Shown in pieces: positions 1 through 8,626 of a stretch of 64,000 nt of DNA (its first letter is position 1; each line of letters begins with the position of its first letter). The DNA comes from Paenibacillus sp. LS1. GTDB lineage: Bacteria > Bacillota > Bacilli > Paenibacillales > Paenibacillaceae. The position numbers and the translations under genes were made by a program. The stretch spans positions 124,001-188,000 of the forward strand of contig NZ_JAPDOE010000010.1 of assembly GCF_026013365.1 (NCBI RefSeq), written 5' to 3'. Under the pieces are notes generated by a model that worked only from the letters and a program-made list of their open reading frames with translations, searched no databases and was not told the DNA's origin.

Positions 1-181
1 TTATGCCACAGATATTCGTAACGGTAAGCCGGTCAGCGGCATGATCGATACGTTCCAATCGATGGTAGAGCGCATTTTCCCGACGAACGGCACAGATACC
101 AATCACCGTGATGGCATCCTTGACGATGGCCTGATGAACCGTAATCATAACGGTGGTGTCATGAACCGAATGAATCGGTAG
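1..181 (+). CDS. C-terminal end of a YhcN/YlaJ-like sporulation lipoprotein (partial)
   Basis: The gene begins before the window; an open frame read from base 2 gives 59 residues and stops with TAG at 179-181. It contains DIRNGKPVSGMIDTFQSMV followed by RIFP, which resembles the C-terminus of YhcN/YlaJ spore lipoproteins. A short Asn/Arg/Gly-rich tail follows. Its position next to gerE fits a sporulation role. The N-terminus and any lipobox are outside the window, so the family call rests on a short stretch. Confidence 0.55.
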   Translation, partial: YATDIRNGKPVSGMIDTFQSMVERIFPTNGTDTNHRDGILDDGLMNRNHNGGVMNRMNR

Positions 182-427
182 TTTTTCAAGACATGAACAA
201 GTGTGCCTTTGCGCGGATGGCAACATCAGCTGCAGGGGCATGTTTGTTTTACATAATCTCAAATATATAGACAACTGCACACGTTCTCTTTGGGACAATG
301 AATCACAGGTTTACTGCCCATTTTTCTTATAAAACTGAACCAACGCCCTTGACCTGACATAAGATGAGTTGACTGTATCCCCTTAACCTTGTTACACCAA
401 CACAACCCGAGCAAGGAGGGGTGAACA

Positions 428-652
428 TTGAAGGGTATCGATCATAAAAGCAAATTTTTGTTGACCCACCGTGAACGCGAAGTATTCGAATTACTGGTTC
501 AAGACAAAACAACGCGTGACATCGCAGGGCAGTTATTCATCAGCGAGAAAACGGTGCGTAACCATATTTCGAATGTGATGCAGAAACTCAATGTTAAGGG
601 TCGTTCGCAGGCAGTTGTCGAGCTGATTAAGCTTGGAGAACTGAAGATATAA
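428..652 (+). CDS. gerE: Spore-coat transcriptional regulator GerE
   Basis: This 74-residue protein is almost entirely a LuxR/FixJ-type helix-turn-helix domain. The stretches REREVFELLVQDKTT, LFISEKTVRNHIS and VKGRSQAVVEL match Bacillus GerE nearly word for word, and the length is the same as in B. subtilis. In Bacillus GerE acts late in the mother cell, activating or repressing sigma-K-dependent coat genes. The start is a TTG at 428, preceded by AAGGAGGGG at 412-420; no in-frame ATG gives a better fit. It has no receiver domain, as expected for this family. A terminator hairpin follows at 688-734. Confidence 0.96.
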   Translation: MKGIDHKSKFLLTHREREVFELLVQDKTTRDIAGQLFISEKTVRNHISNVMQKLNVKGRSQAVVELIKLGELKI

Positions 653-687
653 TTGCGAATTGCAGTTAGGATTAAGTAGCAGCATGA

Positions 688-734
688 AAGCCTTTCTCTA
701 TTCTTTGTCATGAAGAATGGGGCAAGGCTTTTTT
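688..734 (+). terminator. Rho-independent terminator after gerE
   Basis: An imperfect long hairpin pairs AAGCCT-type bases at 688-704 with AGGCTT-type bases at 713-730 and ends in a T run at 729-734. The rest of the gene-free stretch to 955 is AT-rich and shows no gene; it presumably holds the promoter of the next gene. Confidence 0.75.
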
Positions 735-955
735 GCTGTTATTGAGGGAAGATCGGAAACGTAGCATCGCTTGTTTTCGTTATTTTAGTAGACCATAATG
801 ATTACATATATGAAGCAGATAAGGCAGTAGGTGAGGCTTGAAAGTGAAACGTTGGTTTGAGCGATAACAGTGATCGAAAGGTTATTCTGTAAACGAAGTG
901 GCAAGTGTAACTATTCGGTATATCAACTTATTTTAATAATGAAAGGATGAGCTAA

Positions 956-1486
956 GTGGACCGCTTTTTAAGTGAATTCGAAGATCAATTTCGAGCGGGC
1001 TTTCTACCCGATCTGGAACAAACGCTGGCTCAGGTGCAGCATGAAGAAGTATATGCTTTTGCATTTGGAACGGACAGTGATTGGGTTACCCTGTTTTTGG
1101 CGGTGAATACAGAGGAATCTCTGGCTAAGCATATTTCGAGTATGAAAGAGCAAGGGCTGTGTGATAGTGAGGAGGACGAGATCTATTACAGATGGGGCTG
1201 CTCCGAATATCAGTATGGCGACGAGACACACTTTAACCATATCAGCCGATTGTTGTATGCAACAGAAGATGTCCAGAAGTATAAGGATGAGATCATTCGA
1301 ATCATCGCCAAAGTTGTGAATGAGACAGCAGATGACGTTTTCGCCCGATATGGACAAACCAAAGCAGACATTACGTTCTTCGTTTCTCTCACAGATGATG
1401 ATCTGGCGGAGGAGATTGAAAATCAATCGGTTCATCAAATGACTGTACCCAGCTTAGCCAGCAAATTCTTAAAACGATATAAATGA
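956..1486 (+). CDS. DUF4303-like protein
   Basis: Predicted 176-residue soluble, acidic protein with no signal peptide or membrane segment. The pattern YAFAFGTDSDWVTLFLAVNTE near residue 35, followed by a YYRWGCSEYQYG segment, resembles DUF4303 proteins, a family without assigned biochemical function that is often linked to the SUKH/toxin-immunity fold. I cannot confirm that link here and no toxin gene is adjacent. The start is a GTG with AAAGGA about ten bases upstream. It stands alone between two terminators. Confidence 0.6.
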   Translation: MDRFLSEFEDQFRAGFLPDLEQTLAQVQHEEVYAFAFGTDSDWVTLFLAVNTEESLAKHISSMKEQGLCDSEEDEIYYRWGCSEYQYGDETHFNHISRLLYATEDVQKYKDEIIRIIAKVVNETADDVFARYGQTKADITFFVSLTDDDLAEEIENQSVHQMTVPSLASKFLKRYK

Positions 1487-1515
1487 ATTAAAATGAATTG
1501 AATCGTTGTACCGCG

Positions 1516-1563
1516 AAAGTCTTTCCTATTCTTTATCCAAAGAAGGGAAGAGGCTTTTTTTGT
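1516..1563 (+). terminator. Terminator after the DUF4303-like gene
   Basis: An imperfect hairpin (AAGTCTTTCC...CTTT with AAAGAAGGGAAGAGGCTT) is followed by a run of seven T. It lies 30 bases after the stop codon. Confidence 0.75.
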
Positions 1564-1609
1564 TTTAGAGTGAAAAAATAAAATAACTGAATTCATATCA
1601 CTTTATCAC

Positions 1610-1957
1610 TTATTGATTCCTATTCATTTGAAGGAACGTCCTCCATCTTTTCTTCGAAAATGACTGATAAAAGAGCTGCTCCAATTCCTCGAATTGTGCT
1701 TCGTTCAGATGAAGATGGAGCGCTCTTTTCAAAATCTTGGCGGCAGGTTGGGAAGCGGATTTCCTTCCTCCGGCTTTTCGTTTGATCGGAATATGAAATT
1801 GCAGCAGATCTTCAAAGTGATTCCAGCCTTCCCAACTCAACCGACCTCCGCGTTTCCAGTCGATAGCATAGAGGGCATAATAGGCATGTCCTCCCGATTG
1901 CTTGGTAGCAATAATCCAGATGGAAGGAATGAGCTTTTTCCGTTGTCTTCGATTCAT
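1610..1957 (-). CDS. Small basic protein of unknown function
   Basis: Predicted 115 residues, strongly basic at the N-terminus (MNRRQRKKL). I do not recognise the family. Visible features are an aromatic central part with YYALYAIDWKRGG and a C-terminal helical, Leu/Glu-rich part. The reading frame can be extended 18 codons upstream, but the ATG at 1957 is preceded by GAGAGGGG at good distance, so I chose it. It is convergent with the upstream gene and divergent from the MurR/RpiR gene. No membrane segment is evident. Confidence 0.6.
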   Translation of the reverse strand: MNRRQRKKLIPSIWIIATKQSGGHAYYALYAIDWKRGGRLSWEGWNHFEDLLQFHIPIKRKAGGRKSASQPAAKILKRALHLHLNEAQFEELEQLFYQSFSKKRWRTFLQMNRNQ

Positions 1958-2097
1958 TAGAATTGCGCCCCTCTCGATTTTCAATATAAAGGATACCACT
2001 ATGTGGAGCAAGGAGATGAGGGTCTACCCACAAGTTCAGCATGAATGAGAAAGTCGTGTGAAATTCCTCTTGATTTGCAGGATCGTCTTGATTAAAA

Positions 2098-2120
2098 TGA
2101 AATTATAAAAATGATTTTCT
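2098..2120. promoter_or_regulatory. Possible operator of the nag operon
   Basis: A 23-base AT-rich imperfect palindrome (TGAAA...TTTTC arms) lies about 50 bases before the MurR/RpiR start codon, in a stretch that is nearly all A and T (2095-2158). MurR/RpiR regulators often bind GAAA-N-TTTC type palindromes near their own gene. The assignment is inference from position and symmetry. Confidence 0.35.
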
Positions 2121-2169
2121 TATTTAATTAAAAATATATAAAAATAATTTTCATAAAAGTGAGGGCCTT

Positions 2170-3033
2170 ATGGCAGCCATATTACGTGCGTTGCAGCAAG
2201 AACTGAATAACCTTCCGTCTCAGGAGCGCCGTATTGCGGAAGTCATTATGCAATCTCCATCGGACATTCCCGGCTGGACGATTAGTCATCTGGCAGAGCA
2301 GAGTGGCACAAGTGCGGCGACGGTGACCCGCTTTTGCAAGTCGTTTCATTTCAAAGGGTTTCCCGATTTCAAAATGAAGCTCGCCGCAGAATTGTCCCAC
2401 GCTTCTGAGGAAACGGCGTATCAGGATATTGTCGCGGGCAACCCGCTCTCCAAAATTGTTGAAGCAATCGAAGCCAATCACCTCGCGTCGATTGCAGATA
2501 CGACCCGTTTACTAGATTTGGGCAGATTGGAGCATGCCGTGCAGTTATTGTGCCAGGCTCGCCGCATTGATCTGTACGGTGTGGCTACCTCGTCGATTGT
2601 AACACAGGATTTCTATCAGAAACTGGTGCGGATTGGCAAAAGTTGTACTGCCTTCTCCGACTCACACATGCAGATTACATCCGCCTCTTCGCTTGCTGAG
2701 GGAGATGTGGCGATGGCCGTATCCTATTCAGGCGAAACACCAGAGACCATCGATGCCCTGCATTGTGCCAAAGAGGCCGGAGCTTCTACGATTTCACTGA
2801 CTTCCTATGGAAGTAACACACTCGCAACGGTATCGGATATCCCATTGTTCACCTCTTCTCTGGAAGAAGGCATGAGGCGTGGAGATATGGCTTCACGTAT
2901 TGCACTGCTGCATGTGGTCGATATTTTGTTCACAGGCATGGTAAGTGCCGACTTCGACCGTTTTATCCCCAGACTGGAACAATCCTATCATAATGTGCAA
3001 TCTTATCGAGTCCAACACAACGGAGGTGCCTGA
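2170..3033 (+). CDS. MurR/RpiR-family transcriptional regulator of amino-sugar use
   Basis: Predicted 287 residues. Residues 1-80 form an RpiR-type helix-turn-helix (ISHLAEQSGTSAATVTRFCK, then GFPDFKMKLA). Residues about 125-260 form an SIS sugar-phosphate-binding domain with VSYSGETPETI, the phosphosugar-binding signature. Regulators of this type respond to a sugar phosphate, and the next two genes act on GlcNAc-6-P and GlcN-6-P, one of which is therefore the likely ligand. The start ATG follows GTGAGGG. The stop lies three bases before nagB, so the three genes form one operon. Confidence 0.92.
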   Translation: MAAILRALQQELNNLPSQERRIAEVIMQSPSDIPGWTISHLAEQSGTSAATVTRFCKSFHFKGFPDFKMKLAAELSHASEETAYQDIVAGNPLSKIVEAIEANHLASIADTTRLLDLGRLEHAVQLLCQARRIDLYGVATSSIVTQDFYQKLVRIGKSCTAFSDSHMQITSASSLAEGDVAMAVSYSGETPETIDALHCAKEAGASTISLTSYGSNTLATVSDIPLFTSSLEEGMRRGDMASRIALLHVVDILFTGMVSADFDRFIPRLEQSYHNVQSYRVQHNGGA

Positions 3034-3036
3034 CAG

Positions 3037-3765
3037 ATGAATATACGAATTTTTGAAAATGAAGAGGACTTGAACGCCACGGGTGCTGGCCTCATTGCCA
3101 GCTTGTTGCAAACCAAACCACGGGCTGTACTGGGGCTCGCGACAGGAAGTTCTCCTGTAGGTATATATAAACAGCTTATTACGTTGTACCAGAAGGGGCT
3201 GGTTAGCTTCTCACAGGCTTCTTCTTTCAATCTGGATGAGTACGTCGGACTGCCAACAGAGCATCGTGAAAGCTACCGCAGTTTTATGAATGAACAATTA
3301 TTCCATCATATTGATATGGATATTGCCAGAACGCATGTGCCTGATGGTCAGGCTGCAGATCTGGAACAGGAATGTAATTCCTATGAACAGCGGCTGGACG
3401 ATCGTGGACCGGTAGATCTTCAACTGCTGGGCATCGGACATAATGGTCATATTGGTTTCAATGAACCGGGAACCGAGCTGACAGGACGAACGCATGTCGT
3501 GGATTTGAAAGAAGAGACGAGAAAGGCAAACGCACGCTTCTTCGACAGCATCGATGAAGTTCCGGCTCAGGCGATTACGATGGGTGTTGGTACCATTTTG
3601 AAAGCCAAACAGATTCTGCTCATTGCCCGTGGAGAGGAAAAAGCTGAGATTATTCGCGAAGCTTTCATGGGACCAATCACAACGGCCTGTCCTGCATCGC
3701 TTTTGCAATGTCATCCGAATGTGGTGGTCTTGCTGGACCGTGCGGCTGGGAGGCTGGTGAGATGA
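3037..3765 (+). CDS. nagB: Glucosamine-6-phosphate deaminase NagB
   Basis: Converts glucosamine-6-phosphate to fructose-6-phosphate and ammonia in the cytoplasm, the last step of GlcNAc entry into glycolysis. The 242-residue protein shows GLATGSSPVGIY (phosphate loop), FNLDEYVGL with the catalytic Asp, and GIGHNGHIGFNEPG, the family signature. Length equals that of Bacillus NagB; the C-terminal allosteric extension of the E. coli enzyme is absent. It lies directly after the MurR/RpiR gene, and its stop codon overlaps the ATG of nagA (ATGA at 3762-3765), which suggests translational coupling. Confidence 0.96.
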   Translation: MNIRIFENEEDLNATGAGLIASLLQTKPRAVLGLATGSSPVGIYKQLITLYQKGLVSFSQASSFNLDEYVGLPTEHRESYRSFMNEQLFHHIDMDIARTHVPDGQAADLEQECNSYEQRLDDRGPVDLQLLGIGHNGHIGFNEPGTELTGRTHVVDLKEETRKANARFFDSIDEVPAQAITMGVGTILKAKQILLIARGEEKAEIIREAFMGPITTACPASLLQCHPNVVVLLDRAAGRLVR

Positions 3766-4982
3766 CCGAGGTGAATAGCCGTGTTAGCGGGGGCCAGCGT
3801 GATGAAAATATTTCTCTTCTTCGGGGCAAGCTGCTCCTTGCAGATGAAATATTGGAAGACGGTGTAATAGCCTGGAGGGATGGGAAAATCCTTTATGCCG
3901 GGATACCGGAAGGTCTTCCTGAACGGATTCGGAGCGAGGCTTTGCCGCTGCAAGTACCGGAACGTGGTCTCATTGTGCCTGGATTCATTGATATCCATGT
4001 GCATGGTGGGAACGGAGAAGACTTTATGGATGCAAGCCCTGAGGTGTTGGACAAGATCACTTCTTTCCATAGTACGCAAGGCACAACAGCGATGCTTGCG
4101 ACTTCCATGACGGCTCCAAAAGAGCGTCTGGACAGCGTACTTGCTGAAGTCGACCGCTATCGTTCTAGTGAAATGCCATATGCACAACTTGAGGGTGTAC
4201 ACTTGGAAGGTCCGTTTTTTAGTCCGAAATGGCCTGGAGCGCAAAATCCAGAACACATCATTCTGCCTGATGTTTCTTGGCTCCAAGCATGGGAGAAGCA
4301 ATATCCCGGTCTGATCCGTCAAGTTACGTTGGCACCGGAACGTGAAGGTGCTCTGGAGGTCATCTCATGGCTACGTGAACAACGGATTACAGCGGCACTC
4401 GGTCACACGGATGCGACCTATGAAGAGGTGGAGCGGGCAGTAGAAGCCGGACTGCATCATGCGGTACATACATTCAATGCCATGACACCATTGCATCACC
4501 GGTTACCTGGAGCTGCCGGAGCTGTACTGAGTGATCCGCGTATCAGTGCCGAGGTGATTGCCGACGGCATTCACGTGCATCCTGCGGCGATCTCGATCCT
4601 GGCTCAGCTGAAGCAACATGATGATCAACTCGTGTTGATCACAGATGCGATGTCTGCTGCGGGACTGGATGACGGGGAGTATAAAATCGGCGACCTGCCC
4701 GTAATTGTGAAGCATGGCGAGGCCAGGCTGAAGGACGGCGGCGCACTGGCCGGAAGCACACTGACGATGATTCGCGGTTTCCGTTACCTGGTACAGGAAG
4801 TGGGCTTGAGTCTGAACGCTGCATCACGTGCAGCAAGTCTTACTCCGGCACGTCTGTTGGGTATTGATCACCGGACAGGTTCCTTGGCTCAAGGAAAACA
4901 GGCAGATATCATTTTGCTAAATGCGGAGCTGGATATTGAGGGTGTGTGGGTGAAGGGCAGACATATCGGCGAGTCATATTAG
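3762..4982 (+). CDS. nagA: N-acetylglucosamine-6-phosphate deacetylase NagA
   Basis: Removes acetate from GlcNAc-6-P, giving the substrate of NagB. Amidohydrolase-fold protein of 406 residues: GFIDIHVHGG carries the first metal His pair, HLEGPFFSPKWPGAQ the metal-binding Glu, ALGHTDAT and HTFNAMTPLHHR further His ligands, and LITDAMSAAG the catalytic Asp. An 18-codon upstream extension inside nagB exists, but the ATG at 3762 that overlaps the nagB stop is the natural start. No sugar transporter is in the operon, so GlcNAc uptake or recycling must be encoded elsewhere. Confidence 0.95.
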   Translation: MTEVNSRVSGGQRDENISLLRGKLLLADEILEDGVIAWRDGKILYAGIPEGLPERIRSEALPLQVPERGLIVPGFIDIHVHGGNGEDFMDASPEVLDKITSFHSTQGTTAMLATSMTAPKERLDSVLAEVDRYRSSEMPYAQLEGVHLEGPFFSPKWPGAQNPEHIILPDVSWLQAWEKQYPGLIRQVTLAPEREGALEVISWLREQRITAALGHTDATYEEVERAVEAGLHHAVHTFNAMTPLHHRLPGAAGAVLSDPRISAEVIADGIHVHPAAISILAQLKQHDDQLVLITDAMSAAGLDDGEYKIGDLPVIVKHGEARLKDGGALAGSTLTMIRGFRYLVQEVGLSLNAASRAASLTPARLLGIDHRTGSLAQGKQADIILLNAELDIEGVWVKGRHIGESY

Positions 4983-5146
4983 ATTTAGAAAATTAGTATC
5001 GTGCTAATAACTCTCATTTGTAATGCATCGGTTTTCGGAGTTAAAACTTGGCTTTTATCTGTGTAGAGGCAACACCTTGCGCAATATGTTAAAATAGATC
5101 TCAAAAAGACGGGATCTGCGGATCACGCATAACGGAGGCGTGAAAC

Positions 5147-5518
5147 ATGGAACGTAACGCTATGCTCGAACATGATCCGTTCATCACAGTGTTGGCGGAG
5201 AAGTTGCACATACACGGATATTATGCCTTTTATGGCGAGCATTACAATGAGACCGATATGGAGCAGTACCGCAAGCATCTGTTCACATCATTCAGCAACA
5301 TCGTATGGGTAGAGCTGGATGCACGCAAAAAGTATATGATTGTCGATCATCGTGGACGCAACACGGTCATGAAATTGATCGAAGGTATGCTGAACACACG
5401 CAGAACGCTGCGGGCGAACCAGGCAATGGCAGGTACGGACACCTCTGGAGTCCAGCAGGAGATCGCACATTTATCCAAGCTTGTGCACATGCTGAAATTT
5501 ACGACTTTCCGCACATAA
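5147..5518 (+). CDS. Conserved-looking protein of unknown function
   Basis: Predicted 123 residues, soluble, with no recognised domain. It begins MERNAMLEHDPF, has an aromatic stretch IHGYYAFYGEHYNETD, then WVELDARKKYMIVDHRGR, and ends in a helical part. The start ATG follows ACGGAGGCG at ideal spacing, and codon use resembles the neighbours, so it is probably a real gene. It stands alone downstream of nagA. Confidence 0.6.
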   Translation: MERNAMLEHDPFITVLAEKLHIHGYYAFYGEHYNETDMEQYRKHLFTSFSNIVWVELDARKKYMIVDHRGRNTVMKLIEGMLNTRRTLRANQAMAGTDTSGVQQEIAHLSKLVHMLKFTTFRT

Positions 5519-5707
5519 GCGATGAGTAACAACGCAAAAATGAAAAGTAACACCAAGAATAATAAGAACAACCACCACAAGAGTATACATGAGTAACTAG
5601 GAAGAGTTATAAGTGAAGTTTCAAGAAAGAATGGACTAGGATATCGACAATAACATATCACTGCGATTCCATTCTCATAAGTAGTCTTCTCCGTAAGCCA
5701 CGGAGCG

Positions 5708-5852
5708 CTAACGAATCTGTGAAGCCTTATTTCATTGATTTTGCAGTCATAGAAAATGTAACGAATCTCAGACACGCTATTGAGTACAATTTAGCTTTAT
5801 TCTGCTGCCCAAACATGCTTACAGCGCAAATAAGATGTCTACGATTCGTTAG
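5708..5852. repeat. Putative 145-bp intergenic element with terminal inverted repeats
   Basis: The gene-free stretch 5519-6057 contains CTAACGAATC at 5708-5717 and its exact reverse complement GATTCGTTAG at 5843-5852. A further direct copy of TAACGAATCT lies at 5759-5768. No coding frame of note spans it. The arrangement resembles a small non-coding interspersed repeat; whether it occurs elsewhere in the genome cannot be seen here. Confidence 0.45.
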
Positions 5853-5968
5853 ATTTTCAAACCTGCGAAATTTCGAGTAATAAGGTGTGTGAGGTTCTTT
5901 AGACGACAGTTGTGCAATCTCTATGAAAGCTATGTGTTGGGCTTAGATAGTAAATGAGTAAACGAAAG

Positions 5969-6003
5969 AGAGAGTCCTGTCATCACTGACGGAACTCTCT
6001 TTA
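5969..6003 (-). terminator. Terminator of the oleate hydratase gene
   Basis: A 14-bp stem with one mismatch, AGAGAGTCCTGTCA with TGACGGAACTCTCT, around a four-base loop, lies 55 bases beyond the stop codon of the minus-strand gene. On the minus strand it is followed by a CT-rich tract rather than a pure T run. Confidence 0.6.
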
Positions 6004-6057
6004 TTTGCTTTATACAACGACTCTTCATTCAACAACACACATTCTCTATATAAGCAG

Positions 6058-7644
6058 TCATCTAAACGAAGTCACAAAACTGCTGAACAGCGTCCGAACA
6101 TCATACTGATATTTGTTGATGGGTTCAATCGGACGGTTCTCTCCAAGCAAGGTGTAGACGGCGATCCGTGCTGCCCGGACTGAATATTCTTCGGTGAATA
6201 CCACGTCATCGGGAATCTCGCAGAATTGGCTGATGAAGGCCAGGTTGGTAGAGCCTTCAGGCACAACCTTTGGTCTGTCGCTGTTCAGTCTAGGCATGAA
6301 TTGCGCTGTAATGTATGGCATCATGCATGGAATGCAGTTGGCGGTAGCCATGATCTCCTCTTGATGTTCCTGAAAATGAAGATGCCCGATCAACTCCTGC
6401 ATAATCTCTTCCCCGGAACAGTCGCACATTCTTTTCTTCACGTAATCGCCCACGTTATCCGGGTATAATCCGTATCCCCAGAATACTTTTACATGCTCCG
6501 GCTGACCGCGGAAGTGCGGTTGAAAGGCCAGAACAACAGACATGAACCAGCTGGAATCCTTGAAAGTAACCAGAGCCCCGGTACCTGCCCGGTTGCGTGT
6601 GAATTTCTCCATCAGATCGAAGAAGACCGAATCATGGAAGGTGACCGTAAACGATTCCCATTTGGACTCATGCACATGATCATTAAAAGAAGAAGGGTTG
6701 CCTAGCATCGGTTTCTTGGCGGCAATGTTCTCCCACAGCTTCCATGAGCTGCCCTTGCCATTCAGTTTCGGTGCGGAAGTCATGGAGCCGATATCGGCCC
6801 CTTCGGTCATCGAACCGTTTGTGACAATGACGAGATCACCTTCGAGGATGTCAATGACTTCCTCTTCACCTCCCCTGAGCACATGCATCCGACTTACCGT
6901 AATGCCCTCGCCGTCTTTGAAATCCAGATCCGTGACGGTACATTTCAGCGTGAAATCTACGCCAAACGGTTCCAGGTAGTGATGCAGTGGCAGGATAATC
7001 GAGTCATATTGGTTGAACGGTGTGCGGGTGACACCTTCCAGCGTCTGAATTCTTGGGAATTCGTGAAAAAAGCGGAGCATGTATCTTTTGAATTCCACGG
7101 CGCTATGCCAAGGTTGGAAGGCGAAGGTGGTCGCCCACATATACCAGAAGTTTGTTTTGAAAAAGTGAGGGCCAAACCAGTCGTTGATTCGCAATTTACC
7201 CAGCGTGTCTTCAGGCGTAATAATCAGTTTTCCCATCGCCAATCGGTCCGCCATATCAAAACCCATGGAGAGTACATCTTCGACCTTGCCGTCACGGTTG
7301 ATGAGCCGCGCATTGGAATGTGTGGGATTGGCATCGTCAAATTCGGTGATTTCCTGTCGGACAGATATGCCCGGACGGTCGATGGAAGGGATGGAAGCCA
7401 GCAACTCCCAGAGATTCTCATAGGCTTCGTCATTGAGCATCCGCCCGCCACGGATGATATATCCTTGATCGGGATTGCCAGCTCCGTCATTGCTGCCGCC
7501 GAGAATCGGCATTTCTTCGATAATGTGAATGTGTTCTCCAGGAAAGCCACAATCTCTAACCAGATAAGCTGCACCCGCCAAAGATGCAATGCCGCCGCCT
7601 ACAAAATAGACCTGTTTATTACCATGTTCTTTCTTCACGATCAT
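6058..7644 (-). CDS. ohyA: Oleate hydratase (MCRA family, FAD-dependent)
   Basis: Hydrates the cis-9 double bond of oleate and related free fatty acids to 10-hydroxy fatty acids, a membrane-associated detoxification reaction. The 528-residue protein starts with a dinucleotide-binding fold (VYFVGGGIASLAGAAYL), followed by HIIEEMPILGGSNDGAG and RGGRMLNDEAYENLWELL, the hallmark of the myosin-cross-reactive-antigen family. Length is in the family range (about 530-590). A minus-strand TetR gene lies just upstream and likely controls it. The start ATG follows TTTTGGAGGCG. Confidence 0.95.
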   Translation of the reverse strand: MIVKKEHGNKQVYFVGGGIASLAGAAYLVRDCGFPGEHIHIIEEMPILGGSNDGAGNPDQGYIIRGGRMLNDEAYENLWELLASIPSIDRPGISVRQEITEFDDANPTHSNARLINRDGKVEDVLSMGFDMADRLAMGKLIITPEDTLGKLRINDWFGPHFFKTNFWYMWATTFAFQPWHSAVEFKRYMLRFFHEFPRIQTLEGVTRTPFNQYDSIILPLHHYLEPFGVDFTLKCTVTDLDFKDGEGITVSRMHVLRGGEEEVIDILEGDLVIVTNGSMTEGADIGSMTSAPKLNGKGSSWKLWENIAAKKPMLGNPSSFNDHVHESKWESFTVTFHDSVFFDLMEKFTRNRAGTGALVTFKDSSWFMSVVLAFQPHFRGQPEHVKVFWGYGLYPDNVGDYVKKRMCDCSGEEIMQELIGHLHFQEHQEEIMATANCIPCMMPYITAQFMPRLNSDRPKVVPEGSTNLAFISQFCEIPDDVVFTEEYSVRAARIAVYTLLGENRPIEPINKYQYDVRTLFSSFVTSFR

Positions 7645-7721
7645 TCGCCTCCAAAAGGTACTGTAATCACATCCTTAATGTAAACCTTGCAGGTTCCGTA
7701 AGGTATGATTAAAAGAACGGG

Positions 7722-7756
7722 AGTGTCCAATTTTTGGTCACTTTTGGAAAAGTGTC
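7722..7756. promoter_or_regulatory. Overlapping inverted repeats, likely TetR operator before oleate hydratase
   Basis: AGTGTCC (7722-7728) pairs with GGTCACT (7736-7742) with one mismatch. The overlapping CACTTTTGGAAAAGTG (7739-7754) has two perfect 7-base arms around GG. The sites lie between the TetR gene and the hydratase gene, about 80-110 bases before the hydratase start. Binding by the adjacent TetR protein is inference. Confidence 0.5.
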
Positions 7757-7799
7757 TAAAAATCAGGCTTAGATCACATGCGAAAAAAGCCGCGCATCC

Positions 7800-8375
7800 T
7801 TAAGTGGATGGCAGCTTATTCTCATACCTGTGCAGTGCCCTCAGGACATTGCCTTCGATCAGTTCATTGAGCTTCTCAATAATCTGTTTTGGTGGTTCTT
7901 GCATGTCGCCCCTCATCCACTGAATGATCAGCCCAGTGAAGGCCAGGGTATAGAAGTTGGCGACAAACTCTTTGTCTTCACTGCGGACCTTTATCCCACA
8001 GGCCAGCTCATCAATAACACCCATGATCAGATCATGGGTTACTTCATAGAGGTATACATCCAGATGGGTACGCCCAAGTGAGTTGAGTGTGTTGCAGCAG
8101 AACGTTTTGTTGTTCTCGATGTAGCAAAAGATTTTATAAAATCCGTCCGTCCATGTGCTGTAGCTTCGGTAATCCGTAAGACTTTCCACCGCTTCAGTCT
8201 GATAGATCCACCCAAGCAGCGCGTAAATATCCTGAAAATGATAATAAAAGGTTTGCCGGTTCACTCCGCAATGATCAACCAGATGTTTGACCGTAATCTT
8301 GTTCAGTGGAGTATGCTCCATGAGTGATTTAAGCGAGTGAGCCAGCGCATTTTTGGTCAGGTGAGAAGCAGACAC
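7800..8375 (-). CDS. TetR-family transcriptional regulator
   Basis: Predicted 191 residues from a GTG start at 8375, which is preceded by GAGGTG; a further upstream GTG at 8417 lacks a ribosome site. The N-terminal helix-turn-helix reads ITVKHLVDHCGVNRQTFYYHF, typical of TetR proteins of the DhaS-like subgroup, with NRQTFYYHF as recognition helix. The C-terminal part, including a Trp/Met-rich stretch IIQWMRGDM, would bind the ligand. Sharing strand and neighbourhood with oleate hydratase, it probably senses a fatty acid or acyl derivative; this is inferred only from context. Confidence 0.88.
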   Translation of the reverse strand: MSASHLTKNALAHSLKSLMEHTPLNKITVKHLVDHCGVNRQTFYYHFQDIYALLGWIYQTEAVESLTDYRSYSTWTDGFYKIFCYIENNKTFCCNTLNSLGRTHLDVYLYEVTHDLIMGVIDELACGIKVRSEDKEFVANFYTLAFTGLIIQWMRGDMQEPPKQIIEKLNELIEGNVLRALHRYENKLPST

Positions 8376-8626
8376 AACATTCACCTCATCATTTTGGATT
8401 AGCTTGCTGGGGCGCACAGCAGGTTAACACTCATGGCAAAAGTCCCGCCAGCGAAGTCCCGAGTATAAGTAAGTCAAAACGCAGGAATCTCGAAAGACCC
8501 TTCCATCCAGAAATACCCCTGTAGCTATCAATCATCTTCTTTACCCGATCCACATCATACTCCATAAGGGTGCATCCTAAATATTAAATATCAATCGCTT
8601 CAAACAAATCTATAAAGGCCACCGCT

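Noticed and set aside
4993..5009. ATTAG...CTAAT inverted repeat as terminator of nagA
   Set aside because: The stem is only five bases with no T run.
6883..7683. 266-codon plus-strand frame opposite oleate hydratase
   Set aside because: Shadow of a well-supported gene; no family resemblance and no ribosome site.
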